Assembly: GCF_000934545.1 (NCBI RefSeq)
Contig: NZ_CP010554.1
Location: 682,001-746,000 of the forward strand
Length of the DNA: 64,000 bases
Reading direction: 5' to 3'
From: Rugosibacter aromaticivorans
GTDB lineage: Bacteria > Pseudomonadota > Gammaproteobacteria > Burkholderiales > Rhodocyclaceae
Positions 62,721 through 64,000 of the stretch are shown in pieces. How positions within the stretch are numbered: the stretch's first letter is position 1; the number at the start of each line of letters is the position of its first letter. Both the position numbers and the translations under genes were made by a program. The notes under the pieces were generated by a model. The model searched no databases and had not been told where the DNA came from. It saw nothing but the letters and a program-made list of their open reading frames with translations.

Positions 62721-63488
62721 ATGAGTCCTTTACCCCCAACGCCGCCCGTACGATTAGATAAAACGCTAATGAGCCCCGGTTTTCGACGACGGGGTATTTA
62801 TGTGCTGCCTAATCTTTTAACGACAGCCGCTTTGTTTGCAGGCTTTTATGCCATCGTGCAAGCGATGAATGGTCGTTTTGAACACTCTGCCATAGCAATA
62901 TTTATCGCTATGGTTTTGGATGGTTTGGATGGGCGCGTTGCCCGAATGACGAACACTCAAAGTGCATTTGGAGCAGAGTACGACTCACTTTCTGACATGG
63001 TGTCTTTTGGTGTGGCGCCTGCATTGGTTGTGTACGAATGGTCATTAAAAGGTTTGGGCAAATTAGGGTGGATTGCTGCTTTTATTTACTGCGTTGGCGC
63101 TGCATTGCGGTTAGCAAGATTCAATACCAACATGAGGACAACCGATAAACGTTATTTTCAAGGCCTGCCAAGTCCCGCGGCGGCTGCCTTAATTGCTGGG
63201 CTGGTTTGGGTGTTGCTCGACCTTGAAGTTACGGGAGAGGATGCACGTTGGATTGCCTGTATCCTGACTATCTTTTCAGGCATCACAATGGTCAGCAATA
63301 TTCCGTATTGGTCTGGCAAGGAGATCAATCTTAAAAAAAGCGTGCCATTCATGATGGTTGCCGTGATTGCACTAGGCTTTGCGTTCGTATCGTCTTACCC
63401 CCCGGGGGTTTTGTTTTCGCTATTTTTGGTTTATGCCTTGTCCGGTTATATCTTGTTCGCATGGCGTTGGCAAAATAAACGCAAGTAA
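62721..63488 (+). CDS. pssA: CDP-diacylglycerol-serine O-phosphatidyltransferase
   Basis: 255 residues, several membrane spans. The CDP-alcohol phosphatidyltransferase motif DGLDGRVARMTNTQSAFGAEYDSLSD is complete. It makes phosphatidylserine, the substrate of Psd, from CDP-diacylglycerol and serine. It starts 38 bases after psd, so the two are probably one unit. Confidence 0.95.
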   Translation: MSPLPPTPPVRLDKTLMSPGFRRRGIYVLPNLLTTAALFAGFYAIVQAMNGRFEHSAIAIFIAMVLDGLDGRVARMTNTQSAFGAEYDSLSDMVSFGVAPALVVYEWSLKGLGKLGWIAAFIYCVGAALRLARFNTNMRTTDKRYFQGLPSPAAAALIAGLVWVLLDLEVTGEDARWIACILTIFSGITMVSNIPYWSGKEINLKKSVPFMMVAVIALGFAFVSSYPPGVLFSLFLVYALSGYILFAWRWQNKRK

Positions 63489-63536
63489 AATCTCAAACGT
63501 ATTGCAACAAAAGCATAAAGCATTTATAGTCGATCC

Positions 63537-63650
63537 ATGGTTCCGACGACACTTTTCCAGTTTGTGTTTTTCGCTCTATTCGGCGCGCTTGTTGTGCGCT
63601 GCTCGTTGCGCGCCAAGACTTTGCCACTGCTGCGCAACGCGCATAAATAA
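63537..63650 (+). promoter_or_regulatory. Putative leader peptide upstream of leuA (37 codons)
   Basis: A small open frame MVPTTLFQFVFFALFGALV continues to RAKTLPLLRNAHK and TAA at 63650. It is rich in Leu and Phe codons, including ctg-ctg just before the end. A hairpin with T-run follows before leuA. This arrangement resembles transcription attenuation by leucine availability. No strong ribosome site is visible, so confidence is moderate. Confidence 0.5.
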
Positions 63651-63677
63651 ACTCCTCCCCATAATCCGGTTAACTTG

Positions 63678-63706
63678 AAGCAACTCCAGAATGGAGAGGC
63701 TTTTTT
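63678..63706 (+). terminator. Attenuator-like hairpin before leuA
   Basis: AAGC...CTCCA-GAA-TGGAG...GCTT with a small internal loop, followed by a T-run; 37 bases before the leuA start. Confidence 0.55.
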
Positions 63707-63742
63707 ACGTGTGCCTATTTTGAATTCTCCAAGGAGATCACC

Positions 63743-64000
63743 ATGTCCAAAGAACAATTGATTATTTTCGATACCACGTTGCGCGATGGCGAACAAAGTC
63801 CAGGCGCTTCAATGACTAAGGAAGAAAAGTTGCGAATCGCACGGCAGCTTGAACGCATGCACGTCAATATCATTGAAGCCGGATTTCCTGCCGCTTCCAA
63901 CGGAGATTTTGCTGCGGTTAAAGCCGTTGCTGAGGCAATTAAGGGCTCGACCGTTGCAGCCCTTAGCAGGGCTTTTGATAAAGATATATCGCGGGCTTTG
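63743..64000 (+). CDS. leuA: 2-isopropylmalate synthase (3' end outside window)
   Basis: 86 residues are visible: [20 protein letters not shown] with the metal-binding Asp and catalytic Arg of the DRE-TIM family, then [33 protein letters not shown] and further barrel strands. AAGGAG lies 7 bases before the ATG. It condenses acetyl-CoA with 2-oxoisovalerate for leucine synthesis and follows ilvBHC-psd-pssA in the usual betaproteobacterial order. Confidence 0.95.
   Translation, partial: MSKEQLIIFDTTLRDGEQSPGASMTKEEKLRIARQLERMHVNIIEAGFPAASNGDFAAVKAVAEAIKGSTVAALSRAFDKDISRAL

Overview
The window looks like a chromosomal segment of a betaproteobacterium of moderate GC content, probably Burkholderiales or Nitrosomonadales; genus cannot be fixed by eye. 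Supporting signs are the ilvB-ilvH-ilvC-psd-pssA-leuA series, dapA followed by bamC, convergent ppk and divergent ppx, a gcvT-gcvH-gcvP operon behind a glycine riboswitch, dsbA-dsbB, pepA-holC facing lptF-lptG, a sigma factor followed by DUF3619/DUF3106/RDD genes, and two tRNA genes (Ser-UGA, Leu-CAG). Most of the window is housekeeping sequence in compact operons with stop/start overlaps. || Accessory regions. (1) 1-5.9 kb: an unassigned cluster with a class III aminotransferase, an alpha/beta hydrolase, a FemAB-like acyltransferase and an arginase-fold protein on the plus strand, facing a DegT/ArnB-type aminotransferase and a pair of small EamA/SMR membrane proteins (ArnE/ArnF-like) on the minus strand. 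This is a candidate pathway for making and flipping or exporting an amino-modified lipid or amide. (2) 6.9-15.7 kb: a Type I restriction-modification island (hsdR, a GxxExxY gene, hsdM, hsdS) ending in an ABC-ATPase with a zinc-hook-like CPFC and an Arg-x3-Glu/His C-terminus, resembling RloC/PrrC anticodon nucleases. The island lies between the intact 3' end of an mltB-like gene and a decayed direct duplicate of that end. hsdM carries an in-frame repeat insertion and a probable 1-nt frameshift into hsdS. (3) 27.5-28.8 kb: a complete IS4-type element with perfect 18-bp inverted repeats and a 9-bp target duplication. (4) 29.8-36.8 kb: an uncharacterised catabolic-looking set (aldehyde dehydrogenase, DHDPS-family lyase, ketopantoate-reductase-like, isopropylmalate/tartrate-dehydrogenase-like, TrpB2-like, alpha/beta hydrolase). 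|| The most unexpected signal is a dispersed, non-palindromic motif of about 22 bp (consensus AAAGTCGGCGCTGGTGAC followed by ACGG). At least nine near copies occur between 6 and 63 kb, some just outside genes and others inside gcvP, gcvT, mltB, moxR, rnr and psd. The genic copies lie in the sense direction in two reading frames, giving KVGAG(D/E)T-like or KSALA(T/R)R peptides, so the DNA rather than the protein appears to be conserved. || Broken genes: dapA is split by a 9-G homopolymer; a gene after the ATPase survives only as a frameshifted fragment; hsdM/hsdS appear frameshifted. Regulation visible in sequence: a tandem glycine riboswitch before gcvT, a leader peptide with attenuator-like hairpin before leuA, and several intrinsic terminators.
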